Part shown: piece by piece, positions 43,158-52,715 of the stretch
Layout of the letters: each line of letters begins with the position of its first letter
Numbering within the stretch: the first letter of the stretch is position 1
NCBI GenBank assembly: GCA_001013295.1
Contig: LAZY01000011.1
Span: 1 to 64,000, forward strand
Origin: Chryseobacterium indologenes
Lineage (GTDB): Bacteria; Bacteroidota; Bacteroidia; Flavobacteriales; Weeksellaceae
DNA length: 64,000 bases
Reading direction: 5' to 3'
Program-made: the position numbers and the translations under genes
The notes under the pieces: generated by a model
Seen by the model: only the letters and a program-made list of their open reading frames with translations
Databases searched by the model: none
What the model was told of the DNA's origin: nothing

Positions 43158-44117
43158 ATGAAATATTTTATGAAAAGTTTTAACTATAAAAATATCGAGG
43201 CCTTTGTTTTCAGACTTTGGGCACGCGAAGTTTCAGGGGAAAAAATGTCTGAAAAAGAGGAGGAAGTTCTAAAGTCCTGGAAAGGCCATGCAGAAAAAGA
43301 CCTTGATGGGGGTCATATTCAGGAAGCCAGAGAAAGAGTATTGGCTGAGCTGGAACATTATTTTGCTTCTTCTCCAACCATAGGACACAGGAAGAATTTC
43401 CAGAACAGGGTCTACAGAATTGCAGCCGTCATTATTCTGCTTCTGACGGTGGGTGGGCTCTTTACTTATCATACATTCATCAAGCCGGATATTTATCTTG
43501 CGACATTAGAGAACAGAATTGTTCATCTTGAAGACGGCTCTGTAGTGACCTTATTACCCGGAGCTGAGCTGACTGTTGAAAAATCATTTCCGGCGGCTAC
43601 CAGGCTGGTGAGCCTAAAAGGAGATGCTTTATTTTCTGTAGCCAAATCAAAGACGCATCCCTTCATCGTTCAGGCAGATGGTTTCAGTACAAAAGTATTG
43701 GGAACGGTATTTAAGATTTCTCAGTCCGGAAGGAAAAAGGCGGTAGATCTGTACGAAGGTAAAGTTGCCGTATCTTCTGCAGGAGTTCCGGTTTCTTATC
43801 TTAAACCCAATCAGAAATGGACCAATTTCGGGGTAGCCCATACGGCGGCGGTTATTTCATTCACATCGGATAAAGCTTCCGGAAAACGGCTTCCTGAACT
43901 GCTGGCTCTGAGTTTTAATGATGTTCCTTTAAAAGAAGTAATTACAGTTCTGGAAGGCAACTACAACACGAAAATCCATTATCCGAAAGAAGCCGAAAAC
44001 CGAAAAATCACGGCAGATTTTACGGGAGGAACGGTGAGCGAAAATATTGAATCTCTTGCCTTTATTCTGGGGTTTGAAGTACAGATGAAAGATAATGCCT
44101 ACATCCTGAAAAAATAA
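43158..44117 (+). CDS. FecR-family anti-sigma factor (with DUF4974)
   Basis: About 319 residues: a cytoplasmic N-terminal part, one membrane segment (about residues 92-112, IAAVIILLLTVGGLFTY), a FecR domain in the periplasm (LEDGSVVTLLPGAELTVEKSF and LKGDALFSVAKSKTHPFIV) and a C-terminal DUF4974 domain (LALSFNDVPLKEVITVLEG). It senses the loaded TonB receptor and controls the divergent sigma factor. I chose ATG 43158; GTG 43149 and ATG 43170 are alternatives. The receptor gene follows after 51 bases. Confidence 0.9.
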   Translation: MKYFMKSFNYKNIEAFVFRLWAREVSGEKMSEKEEEVLKSWKGHAEKDLDGGHIQEARERVLAELEHYFASSPTIGHRKNFQNRVYRIAAVIILLLTVGGLFTYHTFIKPDIYLATLENRIVHLEDGSVVTLLPGAELTVEKSFPAATRLVSLKGDALFSVAKSKTHPFIVQADGFSTKVLGTVFKISQSGRKKAVDLYEGKVAVSSAGVPVSYLKPNQKWTNFGVAHTAAVISFTSDKASGKRLPELLALSFNDVPLKEVITVLEGNYNTKIHYPKEAENRKITADFTGGTVSENIESLAFILGFEVQMKDNAYILKK

Positions 44118-44168
44118 TCAAAAAAATAAATAACCAGATAATCTTAAATCTAAAGAGAACACTTACGT

Positions 44169-47100
44169 ATGAAAAGTTTGAAATGTGGTTTTACCATAGC
44201 AGCCTTATTTTTTACTGTTGCAGCAGAAGCACAGGAGTTGGTTCAGAAAGTTTCGTTTTCTGTTCCTGCCAACAGACCATTAATTGAAGTTTTGGAAGAG
44301 TTTGCAGGAAAGACAGGGATGAGACTGGCCTATTCAAAAGTAGACATCAAAGAGCTGAAGGTAAAAGGAGTAAAATGTGAAAATTCATCGATCAATACCT
44401 GTTTAAAAGATATTACAAATGGACTTCCTGTGGGATTCCGCCTGCATGGAGACCTTATTTCAATAAAATATGAAAGCACGAATGCTTCTATACCGGGAAA
44501 CGGACGTATTTCCGGGAAAATAGTAGATGAAGTGGGAAATCCTGTTGCAGGAGCTGAAGTGAATATTGCCGGAAGGGGTACCGTAACGGATAATAACGGA
44601 GACTTCTCTGTAGATCTTCCTTCAGGACTCTATAATCTGACTATAAAAGCCCCTAAATATAACACCCTCAGGGTAGAAAAATTAACGGTCAGTAACAAGG
44701 AAACAAACTCTGTATCATTTGCGCTGAACAGGGCATCTGATAAAGTTACCGATATTAAAGAAGTGGTAGTGACAGCCACCCGTAAAGCCGATACTCAGGC
44801 AGGCTTACTGGCCCAGCAGAAAAAGGCAGCCCAGATGAGTGACGGAATTTCAGCGGAACAGATCGCTAAAACTCCGGATAATGATGTAGGCGGAACTTTG
44901 AAAAGGGTAACAGGAATTACCACTATTGACAATAAATATGTAGTAGTGCGATCAATGGGAGAGCGATGGAATACAGCGGCTATGGACGGAATCAATCTGC
45001 CCAGTACCGAAACATACAATCAGAACTTCTCTTTTGATATTATTCCAACAGCCATGGTGGAAAGTGTTGTGGTAAGCAAATCGGCAACACCGGATATGAA
45101 TGCCAATTTTGCGGGTGGGTATGTGGAGATCAGAACCAAAGATATTCCCAATGAAAACTTTACTACCGTGAGTCTGGGAACTTCCTATAATGATCAGTCG
45201 GCTTTCAAAGAGTTTTTGACCCGTAAAAGAGGAAGGTATGATTATTTCGGCTATGATGACGGAACAAGAGATTTTCCGAAAGGTCTTGTAGCGGTAAACC
45301 AGGCCAACCCATTGTTCTTCGAGCAGTCCAGACAGTTTACCAATCACAATTTCACTACTTACAAGACAAGAGGAGACATGGGTTCTAATATACAGCTTGC
45401 ATTGGGGAGAACATATGCTCTTAAAAATAACAACAAATGGGGTTTTGCGGGGGCTTTTATCATCAGAAATGAGCAAAATAAACTGGATATAGACCATACA
45501 GGAAGAGGAAACTGGCTGGATACGACTGGAGTGCCTGATGAAAACGGAAAGATTCCTTTTTATAATTTTAAAAATAAAGGAGCATCCTACAATTACAATT
45601 CTACAGTGGCAGGAATGCTTAATTTCGGCCTGCAGCTGAATAAAAACAGAATTTCTTTCCGCAATTCATATACTCATATTTATGACAATACACTGACCAG
45701 AATCACAGGCTGGGATGAATATACGGGCGGAAGTGGACTGCCAGCCAATGCTGAAGCTTCCTATAATTATTTTTATCATGGAGTTATTCCCAATAATGAT
45801 CCGTCCAAAATTTCCTCTTTAGACAAACCTTTTACCGGAAATACGGATTACCCTGTCTATCAGACATTCCTGCAGAATAAACTGGAAGGGAATCATAGGT
45901 TTGGGAATATGGAAATCAACTGGTTTGCAGCCAGAACCGGAGTGTCATCCGATACTAAAGATTATACTTTGCACAAGAACCTGTATAGCTTTGTGGGGCG
46001 TGAGATTTTAAATTATTACGAGGTTAATAATTCTTCAAGTGATTTCGCCAGGGGATATATTGCCAGTAAGGAAACGGATTATAATTACGGAGCCTCTTTT
46101 AAATGGAGCTTTGACAGGGAAAATTTCAAAAATGATATTAAAGTAGGCTATGCAGGAGTGTCCAAGACCAATACCAACCAGCAGCAGAAATTTTTGTTGA
46201 GAGTTGATGAAAACAGAGCCGTTCCTAATCCAAAAATCTTACAGATGTACGGAGCTCTTGCCGATTGGTTTGACGGTTCTCATTATGTGCCCGGAGGAAT
46301 CGGATGGGAGACCAGACCATTGTATGTGGATAGTAAATATGAAGGAAAAGTTGAGCAGCATGCGATGTATGTGATGTTTGATAACCGTTGGAAGAACAAA
46401 TTCAGATTGGTATGGGGATTACGGGCAGAGTATTTTCAGTATGACCTGATCTCTCAGCAGTTGGAAACTAAAGATTCCAGAAACTTTGCCAGATATGGGG
46501 TTGATGATAAACCTTGGCAATGGATGCCCTCCGCTAATTTTACCTATAGTCCTACCAATAAGATCAATTTGAGGTTGGCCTACAACAAAACCGTCATCCG
46601 CCCTCAGTTTAACGAAAGGACCGGATTACCTTATTTTGACCCGATAGCCAACGGTCAGATTTTCAATACAGAAATGGTATCATCAATAGTCAATAACTAT
46701 GATTTTAAATTTGAATGGTTTCCGGGGCTTGGAGAAATATTTTCGGCAGGACTGTATTATAAAAATATAGATAATCCTATTGAACGTGAAGGATTTATTT
46801 CTAATGAAGGAAATCTTTATCTCTATAATGGCAATTCAAAAAATGCGAAACTGAAGGGAGTAGAAGCTGAAGTGAGAAAAAACTTAGGATTTATTATTCC
46901 GGACTCATTTTTCTCAAAACTTTTCATCAGTGGAAATTTTACTTATAACGATACCAGAGTAACCGCTTTCAAAGACAGGGAAAAAACAGGAGAAAACGAT
47001 GCTACTTATGAAGTGGATAGGCCTCTTTACGGGCAGACTCCTTATGCCTATAATTTAGGATTAATGTATGATGGGGAGAGACTGGGACTCAGTTTTTTAT

Positions 47101-47450
47101 ATAATGCAAAAGGGGATCAGTACATCACGGTGGGATACGCTTATAATGGCGAAGAAATACAACGGGCGTATGCGGTGGCAGATGCACAAATTTCGTATAA
47201 GTTTCTCAGAAACAGAAATCTTGAAGTAAAGCTGAATATCAGAAACCTTTTCAACAGAGTCAAAGAATATTATAACAACTATAATTCCTATGTCAGTAAA
47301 AAAGATGCCGGAAGTAATCTGGAAACCGTAAGAGAATCAATGGAGCTGCTGCCTGGTGCTACCAGCAAATATGATAAGGATATTGATAAAATTCTGTTTC
47401 GGGCGTATAGCGGAAGAATGTTCGGACTGAGTGTGAATTATACATTTTGA
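44169..47450 (+). CDS. TonB-dependent receptor with STN domain
   Basis: A 1093-residue receptor: signal peptide (ending near EAQ, residue 22), STN secretin/TonB N-terminal domain (about 30-100, VLEEFAGKTGMRLAYSK), carboxypeptidase-regulatory domain (about 115-190, ISGKIVDEVGNPVAGAEVNI), plug (about 220-330) and beta-barrel ending in Phe. The STN domain marks it as a transducer that talks to FecR and so to the sigma factor encoded upstream. It likely imports a nutrient bound by the surface proteins downstream. The barrel is long compared with siderophore receptors. The substrate is not evident. Confidence 0.92.
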   Translation: MKSLKCGFTIAALFFTVAAEAQELVQKVSFSVPANRPLIEVLEEFAGKTGMRLAYSKVDIKELKVKGVKCENSSINTCLKDITNGLPVGFRLHGDLISIKYESTNASIPGNGRISGKIVDEVGNPVAGAEVNIAGRGTVTDNNGDFSVDLPSGLYNLTIKAPKYNTLRVEKLTVSNKETNSVSFALNRASDKVTDIKEVVVTATRKADTQAGLLAQQKKAAQMSDGISAEQIAKTPDNDVGGTLKRVTGITTIDNKYVVVRSMGERWNTAAMDGINLPSTETYNQNFSFDIIPTAMVESVVVSKSATPDMNANFAGGYVEIRTKDIPNENFTTVSLGTSYNDQSAFKEFLTRKRGRYDYFGYDDGTRDFPKGLVAVNQANPLFFEQSRQFTNHNFTTYKTRGDMGSNIQLALGRTYALKNNNKWGFAGAFIIRNEQNKLDIDHTGRGNWLDTTGVPDENGKIPFYNFKNKGASYNYNSTVAGMLNFGLQLNKNRISFRNSYTHIYDNTLTRITGWDEYTGGSGLPANAEASYNYFYHGVIPNNDPSKISSLDKPFTGNTDYPVYQTFLQNKLEGNHRFGNMEINWFAARTGVSSDTKDYTLHKNLYSFVGREILNYYEVNNSSSDFARGYIASKETDYNYGASFKWSFDRENFKNDIKVGYAGVSKTNTNQQQKFLLRVDENRAVPNPKILQMYGALADWFDGSHYVPGGIGWETRPLYVDSKYEGKVEQHAMYVMFDNRWKNKFRLVWGLRAEYFQYDLISQQLETKDSRNFARYGVDDKPWQWMPSANFTYSPTNKINLRLAYNKTVIRPQFNERTGLPYFDPIANGQIFNTEMVSSIVNNYDFKFEWFPGLGEIFSAGLYYKNIDNPIEREGFISNEGNLYLYNGNSKNAKLKGVEAEVRKNLGFIIPDSFFSKLFISGNFTYNDTRVTAFKDREKTGENDATYEVDRPLYGQTPYAYNLGLMYDGERLGLSFLYNAKGDQYITVGYAYNGEEIQRAYAVADAQISYKFLRNRNLEVKLNIRNLFNRVKEYYNNYNSYVSKKDAGSNLETVRESMELLPGATSKYDKDIDKILFRAYSGRMFGLSVNYTF

Positions 47451-47792
47451 TTTTTTTTAAGAATAATTCAAAAGTTGAGGTAATACTCTGTTTTTGAAAA
47501 AGATGAAATAAAAAGAGCTCTTGATAGAGAATTGTACAGGTTTCGGAATCCTGAACATGAGTCGGATCAATACTGATGAAGCGCACAGCAGTACCTGGCC
47601 AACCAAAAACCGGACGTCATTGCCTTTTCCCGGGTGGTAGCGGATGCACAGGGAACTCAGACAGATCAGCTCCTCCTGGTCTGTAGGAGGTAAACAATAA
47701 CCAAATCGCAGAGATATAGAGGCGGATATTTCTGAATATTAAAAATTTCCGGTCATCAAAATAAATAACCGGATCTATCAAAAATTATAACA
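47451..47792 (+). other. Spacer with a coding-like remnant
   Basis: This 342-base spacer is richer in G and C than others here. A frame is open from 47580 to 47693 (35 residues, starting SAQQYLANQKPDV and ending LLLVCRR) without a start codon; a TGA precedes it directly. It may be the tail of a degraded gene. The last 100 bases are AT-rich leader for the next gene. Confidence 0.35.
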
Positions 47793-49091
47793 ATGAAAAG
47801 ATTAACTCTAATTGCAGCTGCTGCATTATCCCTTACAGCTTGTCAAAACGATCATTTAGCAGATTCTTCCACTCCTTTCGAGATGAAACCTACTTCAGCT
47901 GAGTATCTTACAGCTGCTGGCCTTCCTGTAACTAAGGTAAGTGGTCCTATTACTTCTGACGTAACCTGGAGTGGAGTGATAGAAATTGACGGTACGGTAG
48001 CCGTGAAAAACGGAGCAACCCTTACCATTCAGCCTGGAACTTTTATCAAAGCAAAACCTAATTCAATAGGAGAAGGTTCAGGAATCCTTGTTATTACCAA
48101 AACAGGTAAAATCAATGCTACAGGAACTGAATCTCAGCCAATTGTTTTTACAAGTTACAGACTATTGGATGGAGATGACCTTACTACAGCTACACCTGGA
48201 GATTTTGGAGGGGTGATCCTATTAGGAGATGCACCTACCAACGTACCTTCTACAACTACTATTGAAGGATTAAGCGGTAGCGATTATTATTTTGGAGGAA
48301 CCAATCCTTCTCACAATGCAGGAACAATGAAATATGTACGTATTGAGTTCGCTGGTTACGACTTCGTAGGAGCTAATTCTGGAAACGAGGTGAACGCATT
48401 ATCATTGGGAGGTGTAGGAAATGGAACTACTTTAGATCATATCCAGGTTTCTTACGGTCAGGACGACTCTTTTGAGTTCTTCGGAGGAACAGTAAATGCT
48501 TCCAACCTGATCTCTTTTGCAGCAGAAGATGACAATTTCGACTTTGATAACGGATATACAGGAACCATTACCTGTGCATTGTCTTTGGCAGATTACAGAT
48601 CAGCACACACTGTGAGTGGAGGTGATCCGGATTCTAACGGTATCGAGTTGGATAACAACGCTGGAGGTACTGTTACCTCATTGATTACTAATCCTGTGAT
48701 CAACAATCTTACGATTATCGGAGCTAAAAATGGAGTAGCAGGACAAGGACTTGCTTACGAAAACGGTATCCACATCAGAAGAAATGGAAAACTGACATTA
48801 AATAATGCTGTAGTTACAGGATACCCTGTAGGAATCAAGGTAGAAGGTACAGGTTCTGAACTTTCTTCAGCTTCTAATCTAAGTTCAATTTTTGTACATG
48901 GATTCGGAACTTCTGTAACAGGTGCGGGAACTGCAGGAATTCCTGCTTCAAACCTGCTGACAGGTACTCTTGCTTCTCTATGGGGAATGAGCCAGCCGTT
49001 CTTCAACGAAGGGCCATGGAATGTTTCTCCTAGAAACTGTGGAAACTTCCAGGGTGTCTGGACAAAATATGACTTCTCAGTTCAGGAATAA
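47793..49091 (+). CDS. Beta-helix-like surface lipoprotein
   Basis: A 432-residue lipoprotein (lipobox SLTAC, Cys17). After a linker, the sequence is built from repeats such as DGTVAVKNGATLTIQPGTFIKAKPNS, rich in Gly, Thr and Asn, which fit a right-handed parallel beta-helix, as in surface adhesins or polysaccharide-binding proteins. A conserved aspartate-rich segment (QDDSFEFFGG and EDDNFDFDNG) could bind Ca2+. It follows the STN receptor and precedes a type IX-secreted protein, so it probably works at the cell surface with the receptor. Codon choice looks more uniform than in neighbours, which would fit high expression. Confidence 0.8.
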   Translation: MKRLTLIAAAALSLTACQNDHLADSSTPFEMKPTSAEYLTAAGLPVTKVSGPITSDVTWSGVIEIDGTVAVKNGATLTIQPGTFIKAKPNSIGEGSGILVITKTGKINATGTESQPIVFTSYRLLDGDDLTTATPGDFGGVILLGDAPTNVPSTTTIEGLSGSDYYFGGTNPSHNAGTMKYVRIEFAGYDFVGANSGNEVNALSLGGVGNGTTLDHIQVSYGQDDSFEFFGGTVNASNLISFAAEDDNFDFDNGYTGTITCALSLADYRSAHTVSGGDPDSNGIELDNNAGGTVTSLITNPVINNLTIIGAKNGVAGQGLAYENGIHIRRNGKLTLNNAVVTGYPVGIKVEGTGSELSSASNLSSIFVHGFGTSVTGAGTAGIPASNLLTGTLASLWGMSQPFFNEGPWNVSPRNCGNFQGVWTKYDFSVQE

Positions 49092-49103
49092 GCTTTTAAA
49101 TAA

Positions 49104-49134
49104 CAGGGAAAGCATTATGTCTTTCCCTGCTTTT
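49104..49134 (+). terminator. Terminator after the beta-helix lipoprotein gene
   Basis: A perfect 9-bp stem (CAGGGAAAG with CTTTCCCTG) is followed by C and T4. It could reduce expression of the genes downstream. Confidence 0.75.
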
Positions 49135-49166
49135 ATTCTTCAAAAAAAATCTTAATAATACGTATT

Positions 49167-50093
49167 ATGAAAAAATTATTTTTACTATCTGTTGTATTGG
49201 TATCACAGGCTGCAGCAGCTCAGGAGCTTGTATGGAGCAATTCTTTTGAAACGGCTGATGATCTTCAGGGATGGACGATTCATGATCTGAATAATAACGG
49301 AAATGCATGGAGCCAGGGGAAAAATATCTACCATAACGGAACGACAATGGCCTATGGCACTTCAGGAACCATCCGTCACTCTATCAATCTTGTCCCTTCA
49401 GGTACAGCTGCCAATTTCGCTTCAGAAAACGATTGGATTATTTCTCCGGAAATTGATTTGTCATCCGCTTCAGGAACCATTACTTTAACAGCTGACGTAG
49501 GAAGACAAAGAGCAAGTCAGGCTACAGTGGCCAGAGACCTTTATATCTATGTAAGCACTCCTCAGAAACCAGTTCCGGGCTTGGCAGATTTTCAGGCACT
49601 TGCTGTAAATACGAATGGAAATGACCTTCCTAACCCCTATAAAATCAAGGGTGGATACACTGAGAATCCTTTTCCTGCAGATCTTACCCAGTTTGTACAA
49701 AGTCTCGTAGATCTGTCCGCTTTTGCCGGAAAGAAAATCTACATCGGAATCTGGTCCAACAGAAAATCAGCAGGAAGCAATATTCAGAATATCAATATTG
49801 ATGAAATGGCTATTTATGCTTCATCCCTTACTTTAAACACAAAGGATGTAAAAAAGAAAGAAAATCTTACCAGAATAATAGAAAATCCGGTAAAAGAATA
49901 CTTACAGCTACAGCTTAATCCGGAACTGAAAGAAAACATGACGATGATCGGTATTTATAATACAGCAGGTCAGAAAGTTCTTACAGCCCCGTATTCAAAG
50001 TCTGTGAATATAGCAGCTTTGCCGACGGGTGCTTATATCTTGGGGGTTACCGACGGAAAAATCTCAGAAAAGCTGAAGCTGATCAGAAAATAA
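49167..50093 (+). CDS. Type IX-secreted protein with choice-of-anchor J domain
   Basis: A 308-residue secreted protein: signal peptide (ending AAAAQE, about residue 20), a cleaved-adhesin/choice-of-anchor J-type jelly-roll (about 24-215, with WSNSFETADDLQGWTIHDLN and ASENDWIISPEIDLS), and a C-terminal type IX secretion sorting tail (about 235-308: IENPVKEYLQLQ, IYNTAGQKVL, LPTGAYILGV, KLIRK). The tail directs it through the outer membrane and to the cell surface or medium. It is the second surface protein after the STN receptor. Confidence 0.88.
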   Translation: MKKLFLLSVVLVSQAAAAQELVWSNSFETADDLQGWTIHDLNNNGNAWSQGKNIYHNGTTMAYGTSGTIRHSINLVPSGTAANFASENDWIISPEIDLSSASGTITLTADVGRQRASQATVARDLYIYVSTPQKPVPGLADFQALAVNTNGNDLPNPYKIKGGYTENPFPADLTQFVQSLVDLSAFAGKKIYIGIWSNRKSAGSNIQNINIDEMAIYASSLTLNTKDVKKKENLTRIIENPVKEYLQLQLNPELKENMTMIGIYNTAGQKVLTAPYSKSVNIAALPTGAYILGVTDGKISEKLKLIRK

Positions 50094-50152
50094 ACCTTCT
50101 GATTGTAAAAATTGAGAAGAGAAATATCATAAAGTTTAAAACATACCATAAT

Positions 50153-50246
50153 GGATAACAATCTTTATAAGAGCGTTATCCAGAACATATCCAACTAGTT
50201 TTTTTATAATTATTATTGCCCTGCATCAAAGGGCGGGGCAATTTTT
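50153..50246 (+). terminator. Two hairpins, the second a terminator
   Basis: Hairpin 1 has arms GGATAAC (50153-50159) and GTTATCC (50175-50181). Hairpin 2 has arms ATTGCCC (50215-50221) and GGGCAAT (50236-50242), followed by a T run. They lie in the spacer between two surface-protein genes. Confidence 0.6.
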
Positions 50247-50270
50247 AAAAGTTTTTAAATAATATAAAAA

Positions 50271-51011
50271 ATGAATAAGATCTTTGCATTACTATTATTG
50301 ATCATATTATTTTCATGCACAGACCAAACGGTGATGGAAAGATATGATGCCGTGCAGAAACCGGGTGAAGTGGTCATTAAAGGATATTCCAGACCTGATG
50401 TCCTTCAGTTGAGGTTCAAGGGAGAACCCGTATCTATTGATGGCAAAACTTCCTATACCAATAAAATAGAAACCAAGCTTCAGTTTGTCCTGGATCAGGG
50501 TGAAACCAACAGACTGGCCATATATAATAACGAAACAGGTGCAGAAATAGCAAAATATAATATCAGCTATGATCATGTAGACGACTATAAAAATATATTT
50601 TTCTTTAATCTCCCAGGGATTTTCCTGCAGGCAGATGCTGTAAAACCACAGGTGAATTTTGGAAAAGTAGGTTTTGAGTTTATTTTTCCGAATCTGGGAG
50701 AATATTCCGGTTCAACCCTTAAAAATGTGAAAGGTATTTTGAAAAGAGAAAATGGAGTAGTACTGGCAGAATTTGAGAATATTGGAAAAGACAGCTTTAC
50801 ACCTGTAAAGATCTATAATAATTTTAGCGCTACAGCTCCGGTATATCTTGAATTGTATAAACCGGGAACTACCGAACCTTACTCAGGCTCCGAAATCATT
50901 AAGGTTAAAATAAAACAGCATACAGGGGCTAATATGATCGTGCTTCAGGAAACACTGCAAAATGGAGTGTGGGGAGTGAAAGGAGATATTGATATTTCAG
51001 AATACTTATAA
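50271..51011 (+). CDS. Lipoprotein of unknown function
   Basis: A 246-residue lipoprotein (lipobox LILFSC near residue 16). The mature part looks all-beta, with alternating strands (KPGEVVIKGYSRPDVLQLRFKG in part) and two Ig-like segments, but I do not recognise a named family. It ends 6 bases before an S41 peptidase gene, so it is co-transcribed and may present or bind the peptidase's substrate at the cell surface. Confidence 0.75.
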   Translation: MNKIFALLLLIILFSCTDQTVMERYDAVQKPGEVVIKGYSRPDVLQLRFKGEPVSIDGKTSYTNKIETKLQFVLDQGETNRLAIYNNETGAEIAKYNISYDHVDDYKNIFFFNLPGIFLQADAVKPQVNFGKVGFEFIFPNLGEYSGSTLKNVKGILKRENGVVLAEFENIGKDSFTPVKIYNNFSATAPVYLELYKPGTTEPYSGSEIIKVKIKQHTGANMIVLQETLQNGVWGVKGDIDISEYL

Positions 51012-51017
51012 TCAGGA

Positions 51018-52346
51018 ATGAGGAATTTTTTTAAACTTCAATTGATAGCCATTGTTTTCATCCTTATTTCCTGTACCAATAATGATGACAATGTTCCGGT
51101 TTTCCCCGAAGGAAGTACAGAATCAGTGAATGTCTGGGTGCAGGACAGTATGAGACGGTATTATTACTGGGCAGAGCAAATGCCTACAAAACCTGATTAT
51201 CACCTTCCTGTAAAAGATTTCTTTAAAAGCTTGCTGTCTCCTCAGGATCGGTTTTCTTTTATTGTAAATACTGAAGACCCTTCCACTTATCCACGTTCTA
51301 TCCGGAATATGTATGGTTTTGATTATACCGTGATTCAGCTGCCGAACGGGCAGGTGGTTACTACGATTAAACTGGTTCTTAAAAACTCTCCTGCATTCAA
51401 TGCCGGGCTTGAACGGGGAATGATGATTACGAAGATCAACGGAAAAGCTGTGACCGCAAACAATGCAGAAACGATCACCGATTCTATGAAAGACTTTACC
51501 GTGCTTGACCTTACTGTAGGAACATGGAATAATGGAACCGTTGCCAATGAAAAAGAAATCAAGGTATATTATGGTTTTTCTTCCGAACAGCCTTTATTAT
51601 CAAGAATATTTAATAAAAACGGAAAGAAGGTAGGCTATCTCTATGTCTATGATTTTCCTGATGGGATGACTGCTGTTTTCAACCAAAAGTTTGCAGAATT
51701 TAAAGCTGAGGGAGTACAAGAACTTATTGTTGATCTTCGTTATAATTACGGTGGATCAGTTTCTGCGGCGGCGGCCCTTTGCTCGCTGATTCCTGCAGGA
51801 ATTTCGTCCGGCTCACCCTTTATCCTGTTTAAAGGGAATAAAAACGGTGGTGAGGTAAAAAGAACATGTGCCCAGCAGATTGCTTATGATCCCAAAGCGC
51901 TTGATTTTAATACTTTACGCTCAAACGCCTTAGGACTTAGCAGGGTTTATATTCTTACCTCGAACAGTACGGCTTCTGCTGCTGAAATAGTGGTCAATAA
52001 TCTGAAACCTTACCTGCAGGTCATCCAGATCGGGAATACTACGTTGGGAAAAGATATGGCCGGATTTACTGTAGAGGATAAACGGAAACCTAAAAAGATT
52101 TCATGGCAGATCCATCCGGTAATTTATAAAGTATTCAATGCAAATGGAACCGGAGAGTACAGCAAAGGAATTACCCCTCAGATCATGATTAATGAATATT
52201 CAACATTACCTCTGCTGCCATTGGGAGATCCTGCGGAAACCCTTATTTCATCTGTGCTTGACGGACCTTATTTAAAATCAGCAGCACATCAGGAAGTGAA
52301 GGTACTGTACCAGAGTGATGTGAATTTTGCTCAGTCACCGAAATAG
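51018..52346 (+). CDS. S41-family peptidase lipoprotein (C-terminal processing type)
   Basis: A 442-residue lipoprotein (lipobox LISC, Cys19) with a PDZ-like domain (about residues 100-170) and an S41 catalytic domain. The nucleophile is the Ser of SNSTASAAEIVVNNL and the general base the Lys of TLGKDMAGFT. LIVDLRYNYGGSVSAAA is the conserved substrate-strand segment. Such enzymes cleave unstructured C-termini. As a surface-facing lipoprotein encoded with the STN receptor locus it may process peptides for uptake or trim partner proteins. The next gene starts 30 bases downstream. Confidence 0.9.
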   Translation: MRNFFKLQLIAIVFILISCTNNDDNVPVFPEGSTESVNVWVQDSMRRYYYWAEQMPTKPDYHLPVKDFFKSLLSPQDRFSFIVNTEDPSTYPRSIRNMYGFDYTVIQLPNGQVVTTIKLVLKNSPAFNAGLERGMMITKINGKAVTANNAETITDSMKDFTVLDLTVGTWNNGTVANEKEIKVYYGFSSEQPLLSRIFNKNGKKVGYLYVYDFPDGMTAVFNQKFAEFKAEGVQELIVDLRYNYGGSVSAAAALCSLIPAGISSGSPFILFKGNKNGGEVKRTCAQQIAYDPKALDFNTLRSNALGLSRVYILTSNSTASAAEIVVNNLKPYLQVIQIGNTTLGKDMAGFTVEDKRKPKKISWQIHPVIYKVFNANGTGEYSKGITPQIMINEYSTLPLLPLGDPAETLISSVLDGPYLKSAAHQEVKVLYQSDVNFAQSPK

Positions 52347-52376
52347 CCTTTCTATAAGTTTCTTAAAAATACAATA

Positions 52377-52649
52377 ATGCAAGGAATAGAACCCAAACTT
52401 CACACAAGCCTCATGGGCCGTATGGAATATTTTCGCTTATTATTACAAGAAGCCATGGATGATTCTGATGCCCAGTCTTCCGATATTATCGTAAAGATTT
52501 CAGAGCTGGACGAATTGTACGAAGACTATTTACTTAATAAGCAGAACCTGGAAAAAAGTATTAAAAATTATCGTGAATACCATAATGATTTAAGACGAAA
52601 GCTGACGATGAGGCTTCGTGAACTTAGGAAAAAAGCGAGAGAGAAATAA
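52377..52649 (+). CDS. Small coiled-coil protein
   Basis: A 90-residue soluble, highly charged, all-helical protein; its second half (LLNKQNLEKSIKNYREYHND and the basic RKLTMRLRELRKKAREK tail) looks like a coiled-coil. It has no signal peptide. It is the last gene of the run that starts with the surface-protein genes, 30 bases after the peptidase gene. Function is unknown. Confidence 0.65.
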   Translation: MQGIEPKLHTSLMGRMEYFRLLLQEAMDDSDAQSSDIIVKISELDELYEDYLLNKQNLEKSIKNYREYHNDLRRKLTMRLRELRKKAREK

Positions 52650-52715
52650 CCGCGCTGGTTGATTTTAAATCCGAAATTCATACTTTTACATCAGGTTGAA
52701 GAGATAAAAGAGTAT

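Noticed and set aside
47359..47586. A 75-codon reverse frame at the end of the STN receptor gene
   Set aside because: It overlaps the conserved C-terminal barrel strand of the receptor and shows no motif.
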